Numbered from the stretch's first letter, positions 54,839-63,693 are shown. The stretch is 64,000 nucleotides of DNA from Lyngbya sp. CCAP 1446/10 (GCF_026130175.1 NZ_JAIGNI010000033.1:1-64000); one strand, 5' to 3'. The notes: generated from the letters alone by a model not told the origin. Program-made: numbers and translations.

Positions 54839-56632
54839 GCCGGAAAATACCTAAAACCCTATTAGGGATTGAAACCGCGCATGAAGAAATCCAAACTTTT
54901 TACCAGCGCGCCGGAAAATACCTAAAACCCTATTAGGGATTGAAACACCCGCTGCCTCCCGCTGCGGGCGCGCAGACAAAAAGCCGGAAAATACCTAAAA
55001 CCCTATTAGGGATTGAAACACCCTGTATACAGCTAGGAGCCACGCCTGACGCAGCCGGAAAATACCTAAAACCCTATTAGGGATTGAAACCAAACAGTGC
55101 CAGAACTACCACAAACCAGTCGATGCCGGAAAATACCTAAAACCCTATTAGGGATTGAAACGTGCCATCTACAGCTACACTCCAAACAGTTGGAAGCCGG
55201 AAAATACCTAAAACCCTATTAGGGATTGAAACGGAACGAAAGGCAGCTTGCTGGAATGGCTGCTTACGCCGGAAAATACCTAAAACCCTATTAGGGATTG
55301 AAACTTCGGGTGCGATTTCAGTTTGCCAAATGTGTTTGCAAGCCGGAAAATACCTAAAACCCTATTAGGGATTGAAACATCCCCCGAACTTAGATATATG
55401 TCCGGGAGTTCTTACGCCGGAAAATACCTAAAACCCTATTAGGGATTGAAACATCTGTGATTGCACCAAACCTTTTTTAGTCCAAAGCCGGAAAATACCT
55501 AAAACCCTATTAGGGATTGAAACGGCATAGCATTCATCTCTCCAATATTCGTATTCAAGCCGGAAAATACCTAAAACCCTATTAGGGATTGAAACATTGA
55601 AATAGTTAATTTAGGGTTTCGTTTGCCACGCCGGAAAATACCTAAAACCCTATTAGGGATTGAAACAACTACGCAAAAGATATCGAATCTAGCAATCCTT
55701 TGCCAAGCCGGAAAATACCTAAAACCCTATTAGGGATTGAAACGGAATTGGGCGTTTGTTGACGTTGCTGTAGTAGTTTTCAAGCCGGAAAATACCTAAA
55801 ACCCTATTAGGGATTGAAACCTATTAATTTCTGGAAGTACCGAGCCAGCAGTTTTGGCCGGAAAATACCTAAAACCCTATTAGGGATTGAAACTAGCAGG
55901 AGGGGATTTCAACAACTTTTCTATGGGCCGGAAAATACCTAAAACCCTATTAGGGATTGAAACAAAGTCGGACTCGTACCACATTTCAAGATGCTTAGCA
56001 CAGGCCGGAAAATACCTAAAACCCTATTAGGGATTGAAACCAACGCCTATGTGTACAACAAAGCGCGTCGTTCCGCAATCGAAAAGCCGGAAAATACCTA
56101 AAACCCTATTAGGGATTGAAACTTTAAGACTCATGTTTTTTCCCCTTTTTCCAGTCAGGCCGGAAAATACCTAAAACCCTATTAGGGATTGAAACAAGCA
56201 TAATAATTGAGCTTAACCACAGCGTATCGCCGGAAAATACCTAAAACCCTATTAGGGATTGAAACTATACCAATGATATCGATCCGCAATGGCATTGTGA
56301 GCCGGAAAATACCTAAAACCCTATTAGGGATTGAAACTAGCCGTGACAAAGGTGATCCGCAGAATGAAGGAAGGCCGGAAAATACCTAAAACCCTATTAG
56401 GGATTGAAACCTGTTCGCTTGTTGTATCCACTCTTGATCCGATTGCCGGAAAATACCTAAAACCCTATTAGGGATTGAAACTTTTTAAATTTATGGGAGT
56501 ACGTTTTCTTAAATCAATACCGCCGGAAAATACCTAAAACCCTATTAGGGATTGAAACCAAAAGCGCTACACCTCGGCGCTTTTGAATCACTACGCCGGA
56601 AAATACCTATTTTCCGGTCTAGGGCTTGAAAC
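54839..56632 (+). CRISPR. CRISPR array, 25 repeats and 24 spacers
   Basis: Twenty-four identical 37-bp repeats, beginning GCCGGAAAATACC and ending AGGGATTGAAAC, plus a degenerate 38-bp last copy (56595-56632). Spacers are 33-45 nt long. A short CCCT/AGGG inverted pair sits in each repeat. The ATTGAAAC end matches the 8-nt 5' tag typical of Cas6-cut type I and III crRNAs, so the array reads left to right with the leader at 54568-54838. No cas gene is in the window, hence subtype is not assigned. Identical repeats suggest the array is maintained or recent. Confidence 0.97.
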
Positions 56633-57024
56633 CGTTATACCTGTGCAGATTGGCACAATCAAAAACAGCAAGAAAAACCCTAAATTCGTATCGGGGATTT
56701 AGTATTATTTTTGGCAATTGATATCAAAAACCAGTGGTATTAATCTTTGCGTAATTCCCAGAAACCGGGTTTCTTCCCAGATACTCTCGCCACCAACCTA
56801 GATTTTCTGAGAAACCCGGTTTCTTAATCTTTGCGTAATTCCCAGAAACCGGGTTTCTTCCCAGATACTCTCGCCAGCAAACCTAAATTTTCTCAGAACA
56901 CATCAATATTATCCACATTACAACTGTATTAACCGATCGCACATCCCACTCAAACTCAACAATACAAACAACCGTAGCCACCATAATATCGGATAATTGG
57001 GAAGCAATTAACCAGGCCACCAGC
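56633..57024. other. Intergenic with a tandem palindromic duplication
   Basis: No gene is supported. An 84-bp unit is duplicated (56741-56824 and 56825-56899), carrying AGAAACCGGGTTTCTT palindromes. The rest is AT-rich and leads to the mutarotase start. Confidence 0.6.
56741..56899. repeat. Palindromic repeat, family 4, tandem copies
   Basis: Two units start TAATCTTTGCGTAATTCCC and share the palindrome AGAAACCGGGTTTCTT. The first also has the inverse AGAAACCCGGTTTCTT. Single copies lie at 58399-58465 and 63625-63693, and partial copies near 5463 and 17403. Confidence 0.8.
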
Positions 57025-57930
57025 ATGAGTATTGACCAACTAAACACAGACTACAGCATCGCCGGCCACCTCACCTTCGCCACCGGAAACGGCGGTTTCC
57101 CGATGATTCACATCGACAACGGCCAAGCCAAAGCCTTAATTTCTGTGTATTCCGGCCAAGTGCTCTCCTTCCAACCAGCCACCGAAACCGCAGATTTGAT
57201 GTTCCTCAGCGACAAAGCCTACTACGCCGAAGGAAAAGCCATCAAAGGCGGTGTACCAATCTGTTGGCCCTGGTTTGGCCCAGATCCCGAAGGTTTGGGC
57301 CGCCCAGCCCACGGTTTTGTCCGCAATCGCCTCTGGAATGTCGTCAACACCTCCACCACACCAGACGGCGCAACCCAAGTCACTTTAGGCCTCAAGGATA
57401 CCGAGGAAACTAGAGCAATTTGGCCCCAAGCCTTTGAACTGGCGATCGTAATTACCGTCGGCACCACTCTCACAGTAGAATTAATCACCCGCAATCTCGG
57501 TGACAAAGCATTTCCCCTCACCCAAGCTTTCCACACCTACTTCCTAGTCGGCGACATCAACCGCGTGCAGGTTTTGGGTTTAGAAAACAGCCAATATCTT
57601 GATAAAGTTGACGGTGGAGTCGAAAAAACTCAAGTAGGTGCAGTTGTAGCTGTCGGTGAGGTCGATCGAATTTATCTCGATGTCACCAACGAATTCGTCA
57701 TAGACGATAGCGCCCTCAATCGTCGAATTCGGATTAAATCATCTGGCAGTAAATCCGCCGTTGTGTGGAATCCCTGGGTGACAATATCTAAAAACATGGC
57801 CGACCTTGATGATGCAGATTATCAGCGCTTAATCTGCGTAGAAACGACCAATGCTGCGACGGATATTGTGGAAGTTCCCGCGCATGGCGAGTTCAGTTTG
57901 CAGGCAATTTATAGCGTTGAACGCGATTAA
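57025..57930 (+). CDS. D-hexose-6-phosphate mutarotase (YeaD-like)
   Basis: A 301-residue aldose-epimerase-fold protein that interconverts alpha and beta hexose-6-phosphate anomers. It matches the YeaD/HK6P-mutarotase group: FLSDKAYYAEGKAIKGGVPI, CWPWFGPD, FVRNRLWNV, TQAFHTYFLVGDI (catalytic His), and VVWNPWVTISKNMADL with the catalytic-site residues near. It could speed sugar phosphate interconversion for glycolysis or the oxidative pentose phosphate pathway. The start is ATG at 57025. A phosphohexomutase is encoded 640 bp downstream. Confidence 0.9.
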   Translation: MSIDQLNTDYSIAGHLTFATGNGGFPMIHIDNGQAKALISVYSGQVLSFQPATETADLMFLSDKAYYAEGKAIKGGVPICWPWFGPDPEGLGRPAHGFVRNRLWNVVNTSTTPDGATQVTLGLKDTEETRAIWPQAFELAIVITVGTTLTVELITRNLGDKAFPLTQAFHTYFLVGDINRVQVLGLENSQYLDKVDGGVEKTQVGAVVAVGEVDRIYLDVTNEFVIDDSALNRRIRIKSSGSKSAVVWNPWVTISKNMADLDDADYQRLICVETTNAATDIVEVPAHGEFSLQAIYSVERD

Positions 57931-58128
57931 TAGATGAGAGCTTAATCTCAGCGGTGATGGAGCTAAAATTCCCAGAGTTGGATTGAAAAACTCTGTCACC
58001 GTAACGACGAAGAATGTCTTACCTTCAGAGATATTGCTATAATGATATCTCAAGAAAAGTTATAGGAAAATCAACAGCGAACATCTGGTATTGTGACCAC
58101 AAACAAATTTGACGAGGAAATTTTATTT

Positions 58129-58365
58129 ATGTCTTCCACTACTCGCGAACAACTACATCAACAGATTGATAGCTTACCAGATCATATTGTTGAACAAATT
58201 GCCAGCTTAATCCTATCTATAACCACCCAACAGAAAATACCAGCATCAGAATACACGGAATGGCAAAGTACCCAGTGGCAAGATTTTGCATTAACGCAAC
58301 TTTTCGGCGAAAATGATGAGATTGAATATTCTTTAGAAGATGCTCAAGAAATCTATCAACCATGA
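58129..58365 (+). CDS. Antitoxin-like small protein
   Basis: A 78-residue acidic protein with the helical pattern of DUF2281-like cyanobacterial antitoxins (TREQLHQQIDSLPDHIVEQI, LSLEDAQEIYQP-like end). GAGGAAATTTTATTT gives a ribosome site before the ATG. A GTG at 58093 keeps the frame open 12 codons further upstream. Its stop overlaps a downstream ATG by 4 bp (ATGA), the classical coupling in toxin-antitoxin pairs, but the downstream frame is broken. It may be an orphan antitoxin. The family call is tentative. Confidence 0.65.
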   Translation: MSSTTREQLHQQIDSLPDHIVEQIASLILSITTQQKIPASEYTEWQSTQWQDFALTQLFGENDEIEYSLEDAQEIYQP

Positions 58366-58427
58366 AATCAGGTGATATTGTAGATGCGCGCCGAGCCCAG
58401 AAACCGGGTTTCTTCCTAGATATTTAG
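58362..58427 (+). pseudogene. Stub of a MazF/PemK-like toxin gene
   Basis: The overlapping frame starts MKSGDIV, the characteristic beginning of MazF/PemK ribonucleases (typically MKxGDIV). It then runs into palindromic repeat sequence (AGAAACCGGGTTTCTT) and ends after 21 codons. No later remnant of the toxin is visible before the phosphohexomutase gene. With only about seven residues of likeness the call is tentative. The position and 4-bp overlap support it. Confidence 0.45.
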
Positions 58428-58465
58428 TTGAGAATCTTAGATTTTTCACAGAAACCCGGTTTCTT
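58399..58465. repeat. Palindromic repeat, family 4
   Basis: AGAAACCGGGTTTCTT (58399-58414) and AGAAACCCGGTTTCTT (58450-58465) bracket an AT-rich centre. It begins just inside the toxin-like frame. Confidence 0.85.
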
Positions 58466-58567
58466 TGGTACTTATGTGTAAGTCCTAATACTCTCAAATG
58501 CAATAAATGTAACAATTTTAGATAAAAATTTGCTGTAAAATAAGGTGTTTCCAAAATATTACCATCA

Positions 58568-60100
58568 ATGATTATGCAAAATTATAACTGGACAAAACTG
58601 CAAAACGGCTCAGACATTCGCGGTATCGCCCTCGAAGGGGTTCTCGGTGAACAAGTCAACCTCACGCCCGAAATTGCCACAATCCTAGGTAAATCCTTTG
58701 TCAGTTGGTTGGTGCAAAAAGTCCACAAACCTGTGGAAAAGTTAATAATTGCGATCGGGCGTGACAGCCGCCTCTCCGGGCCAACATTAATGCAAGCAGT
58801 CATGGACGGAATCGCCTCAGTTGGTGCCACAGTCTACGACTTTGAAATGGCCTCAACTCCCGCCATGTTTATGAGTACAATCACCCCCGATTTTCTGTGC
58901 GACGGCGCGATTATGCTCACAGCTAGCCATTTACCATTTAATCGCAATGGCTTAAAGTTTTTCACCGCCAATGGTGGATTACAAAAAAAAGATATTACCG
59001 ATATCTTAACACTAGCTGCCAGCAATGAATTTCAGTCAGCCGCAGCGCCCGGTAAGATTACCAAGCATGATTTTATCTCAGTTTATGGCAACCAATTTGT
59101 AGAGAAAATTAGGGAATCAGTCAATCATCCCGATAATTTTGAGCAGCCACTAGCTGGATTGAAAATTGTTGTGGATGCGGGGAATGGTGCGGGCGGATTT
59201 TATGTTGATCAAGTCTTAAAACCTTTAGGTGCAGACACCACCGGCAGTCAATTTTTAGAACCAGATGGTACTTTCCCAAATCACGTGCCGAATCCCGAAG
59301 ATAAACAGGCAATGCAGTCAATTTGTCAAGCGGTAATTGCCAATCAAGCTGATTTTGGGATTATTTTTGATACGGATGTCGATCGCAGTGCGGCTGTGGA
59401 TCAATTTGGCAAGGAACTGAATCGCAATCGGTTAATCGCGTTGATTTCGGCGATCGTCCTCCAAGAGCACCCAGCATCAACCATCGTCACCGATTCTATC
59501 ACATCCGATGGTTTAACGCAATTCATCGAACAGGATTTGCAAGGAATTCACCATCGGTTTAAACGCGGCTACAAAAATGTGATTGATGAGTCGATTCGCC
59601 TCAATCAAGCCGGACAGGAATCATGGCTAGCCATTGAAACTTCTGGACATGGCGCTTTGAAGGAAAATTACTTTCTGGATGATGGCGCTTATTTGGTCAG
59701 CAAATTGTTGATTGAATTGGCTAAATCCAAGCTGGCTAATCAATCTTTGCCAGATTTGATTGCAAATTTACAAGAACCTGAAGAAAGTGCAGAGTTTCGG
59801 ATTAAAATTGGTGTGGATGATTTCAAAGCCCACGGAAATCAGGTAATTGAGCAACTGCAAGAATTTGTCTCAACCCAAACGGACTGGCAAATCGTGCCCA
59901 ATAACTACGAAGGTTTGCGAATTTCCTGCACGTCAGCTAGCGAATCGGGCTGGTTTCTGCTACGCTTGTCACTGCACGATCCGGTGATGCCTTTGAATGT
60001 TGAGTCTAATATTAAGGGTGGTGTTGCTCAAATAGTCGATCGGCTTTTAGCTTTTTTCCAAACAACAGAATCCCTTGATTTGTCGGCACTATGGAGATAA
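58568..60100 (+). CDS. Phosphoglucomutase/phosphomannomutase
   Basis: A 510-residue alpha-D-phosphohexomutase. The phosphoserine loop is TASHLPFNRNG, where the usual TASHNP has Leu in place of Asn. The metal loop is DTDVDRSA and the sugar-specificity loop is ETSGHGALKEN. The C-terminal phosphate-binding domain (YEGLRISC) follows. Glucose-1-P or mannose-1-P specificity is not clear from the sequence. It would serve glycogen or nucleotide-sugar synthesis. The start is ATG 58568, or 58574. It follows the mutarotase region in the same orientation. Confidence 0.93.
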   Translation: MIMQNYNWTKLQNGSDIRGIALEGVLGEQVNLTPEIATILGKSFVSWLVQKVHKPVEKLIIAIGRDSRLSGPTLMQAVMDGIASVGATVYDFEMASTPAMFMSTITPDFLCDGAIMLTASHLPFNRNGLKFFTANGGLQKKDITDILTLAASNEFQSAAAPGKITKHDFISVYGNQFVEKIRESVNHPDNFEQPLAGLKIVVDAGNGAGGFYVDQVLKPLGADTTGSQFLEPDGTFPNHVPNPEDKQAMQSICQAVIANQADFGIIFDTDVDRSAAVDQFGKELNRNRLIALISAIVLQEHPASTIVTDSITSDGLTQFIEQDLQGIHHRFKRGYKNVIDESIRLNQAGQESWLAIETSGHGALKENYFLDDGAYLVSKLLIELAKSKLANQSLPDLIANLQEPEESAEFRIKIGVDDFKAHGNQVIEQLQEFVSTQTDWQIVPNNYEGLRISCTSASESGWFLLRLSLHDPVMPLNVESNIKGGVAQIVDRLLAFFQTTESLDLSALWR

Positions 60101-60114
60101 GACCCACCCCTAAC

Positions 60115-60200
60115 CCCTCCTGGGAGGGGGACCGGATCTAGCTCCCCTCTAGAGAGGGGCTGGGGGTGTGTCCTCTAGAGAGGGGCTGGGGGTCTGTTTC
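60115..60200. repeat. G-rich direct and inverted repeat
   Basis: Two copies of CCTCTAGAGAGGGGCTGGGG, the CCTCTAGAGAGG part being palindromic, plus ACCCCTCCTGGGAGGGG. The element overlaps the 3' end of the DUF559 gene and provides its last residues. Confidence 0.75.
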
Positions 60201-60600
60201 CGCCTCGGCCTTTGAGCGGGATTGGGTTGTATCCATTCTGCAAAATCCAACCCTGAATAACCTCTAGAACACCTTCAACGTGATACTTTGCATCTTGTTC
60301 TGTAAAGCGCAAAAATCTCACGCCAAGCGATTCCAACCGAGATTGTCGTTCTCGATCGCGCTTTTGCGCTTCCTCACTGTCATGGGAAGATCCATCAATC
60401 TCGATCGCCAGCATTAATTGTTTGCAGTAAAAGTCTACTATGAATTCATCGATAGGCCGTTGGCGATCGAAATCATAGCCCATGATTTGTTTGCCTTTGA
60501 CATATTTCCAAAGACTGATCTCGCCTGGGGTCATATTGTTGCGCAACTGGCGAGCAAATTCCTTAAGTTTGGGGTTATAGGGGATGATGTGGTATCTCAT
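60175..60600 (-). CDS. DUF559 (Vsr-like) endonuclease-domain protein
   Basis: A 141-residue protein of the DUF559/very-short-patch-repair-like nuclease fold. It begins MRYHIIPYNPKLKEFARQLR, then MTPGEISLWKYVKG. The catalytic-like core is IDEFIVDFYCKQLMLAIEID (D...EID), with GVRFLRFTEQD after. The family is frequent in genomes rich in mobile elements; the physiological role is unknown. The final residues (GGNRPPAPL) come from the G-rich repeat, so the natural C-terminus was probably shorter or different. Confidence 0.88.
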   Translation of the reverse strand: MRYHIIPYNPKLKEFARQLRNNMTPGEISLWKYVKGKQIMGYDFDRQRPIDEFIVDFYCKQLMLAIEIDGSSHDSEEAQKRDRERQSRLESLGVRFLRFTEQDAKYHVEGVLEVIQGWILQNGYNPIPLKGRGGNRPPAPL

Positions 60601-60775
60601 AAAGTTGAAGATACGTAATTGTGATTTATCTTATGATACCCCTCCCATAGGTGGTTTCCTTGGTGGCTAAATCCAAAATCCAAAAAATAATATCCGATCG
60701 CACCTCACCTTTACCCGATCGTGGCACAATCTGTTTCACACTATTAATAAACCAAACCAAAGGAGGAATTTTATC

Positions 60776-61003
60776 ATGTGGCTGTTAATCATTAAATGTT
60801 CTGCGGAAAGCTGGACTCTCAATTCCAAAGCTTTCAAAGTCATTGCTGACAAATATCCGGCTACGCCTCTTTCTTCCAAAAAGATGAAAGGCGACGGTGA
60901 ACGGATCATGGAATATCAGATTGAGAATGTCAATGATGTAGAGGATTTTATGGAAGAATGCTTGACTTTAGAGGGCTTTACTGCTAGTTTTGAATCTCTG
61001 TAA
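60776..61003 (+). CDS. Small conserved-type hypothetical protein
   Basis: A 75-residue protein of unknown function (MWLLIIKCSAESWTLNSKAF, then ERIMEYQIENVNDVEDFMEE). A strong AGGAGG lies 9 bp before the ATG, which supports translation. No domain is recognised. Mixed alpha/beta with a short hydrophobic N-terminus; probably cytosolic. Confidence 0.7.
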   Translation: MWLLIIKCSAESWTLNSKAFKVIADKYPATPLSSKKMKGDGERIMEYQIENVNDVEDFMEECLTLEGFTASFESL

Positions 61004-61091
61004 ATCTAAAATTGACTGAGAGTGCGATCGCCCAAATCGACTAAAATAATTCTAGGATTGGCGATCGCAACTTTCCCCAGCATGGTTAAAA

Positions 61092-61487
61092 TTAGTTAGA
61101 GCTACGAATGCGCCCGTTGTAATTGACTGTGATGCTTCCTTCTTGGGAAACAGTCACAACCGTCTCTACCGTATAGACAGACGAACCGGGTTTGTAACCT
61201 TGAAAAGTAAATGTCCAAGTACCATCGCCATTGTCAACAAAAGGCGATTCTGCTGATGCACCGTGCATCGATGCTTCGGCTCGATATTGTCCCAAACCTC
61301 CGTTAGCATTTTCTGCTGCTTGACGGGCTAAGTTTTTGGCTCGATTCAGTTCGATGTTATTGGAAATAACTGTAATATCGGTGAGTTGACTTTGAGAAGA
61401 GCGAAGGGGATTGCTCAAGGCGGGGGAGACTCCAACAGCTAAGGTTGAAAGCGCTATCAAACAAGTCAGTCGGGTGTTTAGTTTCAT
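61092..61487 (-). CDS. Exported hypothetical protein
   Basis: A 131-residue protein with a signal peptide (LTCLIALSTLAVGVSPALS) and a mature part of about 105 residues (NLARQAAENANGGLGQYRAE, TWTFTFQGYKPGSSVYTVET). The beta-strand-rich end VSQEGSITVNYNGRIRSSN is typical of small secreted proteins. No family is recognised. Its start is preceded by a 416-bp gap containing palindromic repeats. Confidence 0.7.
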   Translation of the reverse strand: MKLNTRLTCLIALSTLAVGVSPALSNPLRSSQSQLTDITVISNNIELNRAKNLARQAAENANGGLGQYRAEASMHGASAESPFVDNGDGTWTFTFQGYKPGSSVYTVETVVTVSQEGSITVNYNGRIRSSN

Positions 61488-61903
61488 AATACAAACTCTT
61501 TATAGTTTCTAAACTCTACAGGGCTTGCGCTAACATACCCGGAATAGAGAATACGGCGGTTGAAACCGCGTCTACACAAACGATGTCCGAGATCAGAGGG
61601 ACTCAAGAAAATAACGTAAAATATAATTTTTACCGGTTTTCTTCAACCCGCGTCGGCGGGTTTTGTTTTTGTAGACGCGAATTCTATTCGCCCGGTTTTC
61701 TTCAACCCGCGTCGGCGGGTTTTGTTTGTGTAGCCGCGAATTCCATTCGCCCGGTTTTCTTCAACCCGCGTCGGCGGGTTTTGTTTGTGTAGCCGCGAAT
61801 TCCATTCGCCCGGTTTTCTTCAACCCACGGAGGCGGGTTTTGTTTTTGTAGCCGCGAATTCCATTCGCCCGGTTTTCCTCAAACCAATTTTACAGTGAAT
61901 CAA
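61488..61903. other. Intergenic filled by a palindromic and tandem repeat
   Basis: Nearly the whole gap is a family 1 element (61551-61883) whose right half became a 59-bp tandem array. No gene is supported; frames read through it are repeat artefacts. Confidence 0.7.
61551..61883. repeat. Family 1 half element plus 59-bp tandem array (copy D)
   Basis: The left part (61551-61620) matches the right half of copy C in inverted orientation, nearly base for base. From 61641 a 59-bp unit with hairpin AACCCGC-GTCG-GCGGGTT and GTAGCCGCGAATTCCATTCG is repeated four times, then partly a fifth. Onsets are at 61641, 61700, 61759, 61818 and 61877. Confidence 0.9.
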
Positions 61904-63508
61904 TTAATTTTTAATTTTCACTTTTGAATCTGCGGGCGTTTCCCCATCGTTCAAATAGCGGTAAGTCATTTTAGAAATATCCCGAATCAATGTTTGAGCT
62001 GGTTTCTCTGTTTCCGCCGGATGCTTCACCATCACCGCTACTAAATAACGCTTACCGTTTGGCAAATCCACCATCCCTGCATCGGCTAGCATTGTATTTA
62101 TGTTGCCCGTTTTGTGAGCAATCACTGCTCCTTCGCCCAAGCCTCTCGGTAGCAAAGAATCGTTTTTAGTTTGGCGCATGATTTGCAAAATACGATCGCG
62201 CGATTTGACAGAAACCAAATTTCCGCGATCGATCTGGGCTATGATATTGATCAAATCCTTTGGGCTGGTAGTATTCGTTCCCTCCAAATCCGGCAACTTA
62301 TTCCGCAACACCGTCGCCCTCAATCCCCAGTTGGCAAATTGCTGATTCAAAACCTCAGCACCTCCCAACAACTCAATCATCATATTTGTCGCCGTATTAT
62401 CGCTGATCACAATCATTTTTCTGGCAACTTCCAAAGCCGAATATTTCTTACCAGGCCCGTCATCCTGCATATCTCCAGAACCGCCCACAATATTTTCCGG
62501 CTTCACAGTTAACATCTGATCTAACTGGATTTTGCCCTCGTCTACTGCTTGGAAAAAAGCTACTAAAATTGACACTTTAATTGTGCTCGCTGAAGCAAAA
62601 GGAGTATCGCCGTTAAAATTTAGGTAGCTTCCACTATCTAAATCAACTAGAAATATTCCTGCTGTCAAAGTGGGATTTTCTGTTGCTAAAACCTGAACTT
62701 CCGTTTTCAAAGCTGCTAATTCTTGATTCAATTGCAATGCTTCTGGGGCGGCTGGGGCTGCAATTGCGCTATCGGCTGGGTTCTTGCCTGCGGGCGTTTC
62801 TTGTGTCGCTACACTCGATCGACTCACAGCATTTACCACTGACAGCAGCGTACCGCAAATCACCGCAATCCCAACTCCCAAAATCAGCAACCGAGTAGCG
62901 TATACCAACGGTGGCACGTTCCGAGTTGCAGAGCGTTTGCCCGGTCTCTGGCTCGATTGCGAGCGTGGCTTCGGCACGGGAGCTTTTTTGAGCTTGGGGG
63001 CTATTACCGAGTCTGGAATGCTCTCTGGTGGTGTGCTGGCTCGACTTTTTCGAGGTGCGAGGGGAGTTGTAGTTTGGGTTTCGCTGATGGGATTGCTGGC
63101 GGGAGTGCTGACAGGAGAAGTCGGTTCGGGAAAAACGAACATATCCACAGCAGCGAGGCCTTTTTTACGCGGTTGGCGAGTCTTCGACTGGGGAGTTTTG
63201 GTAGTTCGGGGTTTTCTGGGATTAATCGCCGATTGGGGATTTGACAAAAAGTCCTGCGCGCTCAATTCTGCGGCGGTAGGTGCGGGAGTATTGGCTCTAC
63301 TTCTCTTGCTGCGGCTTGGTTGTGGTGGGAAAGTCGCAGGTTCTGATGTTGGAATTTCCGGGCCGTTTGGCGGTTGAGGAGGGCGGCGGCTACCGGATTT
63401 GCCAGACTGACTTGCTTTGCCGGATTTAGGCGGCTTTGGGCCGGAGTCGGCAGAGGCCAGCGAGGACATCACTGATAATATCGATCGTTTGGGAAACCGC
63501 TCTGCCAC
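61904..63508 (-). CDS. Class A beta-lactamase-like serine hydrolase, membrane-anchored
   Basis: A 534-residue protein. A cytoplasmic, Pro/Ser/Lys-rich N-terminal region (about 1-205) precedes one TM helix (about 207-230, LLILGVGIAVICGTLLSVV). A periplasmic class A/penicillin-interactive domain follows. S308-x-x-K311 (SASTIKVS), SDN in VISDNTATNMMIELLG and KTG in AHKTGNINTMLADAG give the three active-site motifs. The Glu166 position of true beta-lactamases is not evident, so it may be a peptidoglycan-related esterase or carboxypeptidase rather than a resistance enzyme. It is transcribed alone. Confidence 0.88.
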   Translation of the reverse strand: MAERFPKRSILSVMSSLASADSGPKPPKSGKASQSGKSGSRRPPQPPNGPEIPTSEPATFPPQPSRSKRSRANTPAPTAAELSAQDFLSNPQSAINPRKPRTTKTPQSKTRQPRKKGLAAVDMFVFPEPTSPVSTPASNPISETQTTTPLAPRKSRASTPPESIPDSVIAPKLKKAPVPKPRSQSSQRPGKRSATRNVPPLVYATRLLILGVGIAVICGTLLSVVNAVSRSSVATQETPAGKNPADSAIAAPAAPEALQLNQELAALKTEVQVLATENPTLTAGIFLVDLDSGSYLNFNGDTPFASASTIKVSILVAFFQAVDEGKIQLDQMLTVKPENIVGGSGDMQDDGPGKKYSALEVARKMIVISDNTATNMMIELLGGAEVLNQQFANWGLRATVLRNKLPDLEGTNTTSPKDLINIIAQIDRGNLVSVKSRDRILQIMRQTKNDSLLPRGLGEGAVIAHKTGNINTMLADAGMVDLPNGKRYLVAVMVKHPAETEKPAQTLIRDISKMTYRYLNDGETPADSKVKIKN

Positions 63509-63624
63509 GTCTTACTCCTTGTACACTGTAAAGTTTAAGTTTAAGATTTTTTAGCTTACCAGCCAATCAATTTGAGATTTTGGATTTGAGATTTTGGATT
63601 GATCCCAAACGCACCCGTGGTATC

Positions 63625-63693
63625 AAAAACCGGGTTGATTGCTGGGAAATTACCTTAAAGCGTAGGTTTTTAGTCAAGAAACCCGGTTTCTTT
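63625..63693. repeat. Palindromic repeat, family 4
   Basis: AAAAACCGGGTT (63625-63636) and AAGAAACCCGGTTTCTT (63677-63693) bracket an AT-rich centre in the 256-bp gap between the hydrolase and the partial methyltransferase gene. Heptamer-like TTGAGATTTTGGAT repeats precede it. Confidence 0.7.

Noticed and set aside
55162-56389. Short frames inside the CRISPR array with repeated RKIPKTLLGIET-type motif
   Set aside because: The repeated peptide is the translation of the CRISPR repeat, not a protein.
58568-60100. Loss of activity in the phosphohexomutase because of TASHLP instead of TASHNP
   Set aside because: The serine and metal loop are intact and other residues match; one substitution next to the serine does not prove inactivity.
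61583-61792. 69-codon frame in the 59-bp tandem array
   Set aside because: Its repetitive translation is an artefact of the DNA repeat.
61641-61883. Possible second CRISPR array
   Set aside because: The 59-bp units are contiguous, with no unique spacers, so it is a tandem repeat.
62784-63377. 197-codon frame opposite the beta-lactamase-like gene
   Set aside because: It arises from the Pro/Ser-rich coding region of the real gene on the other strand.
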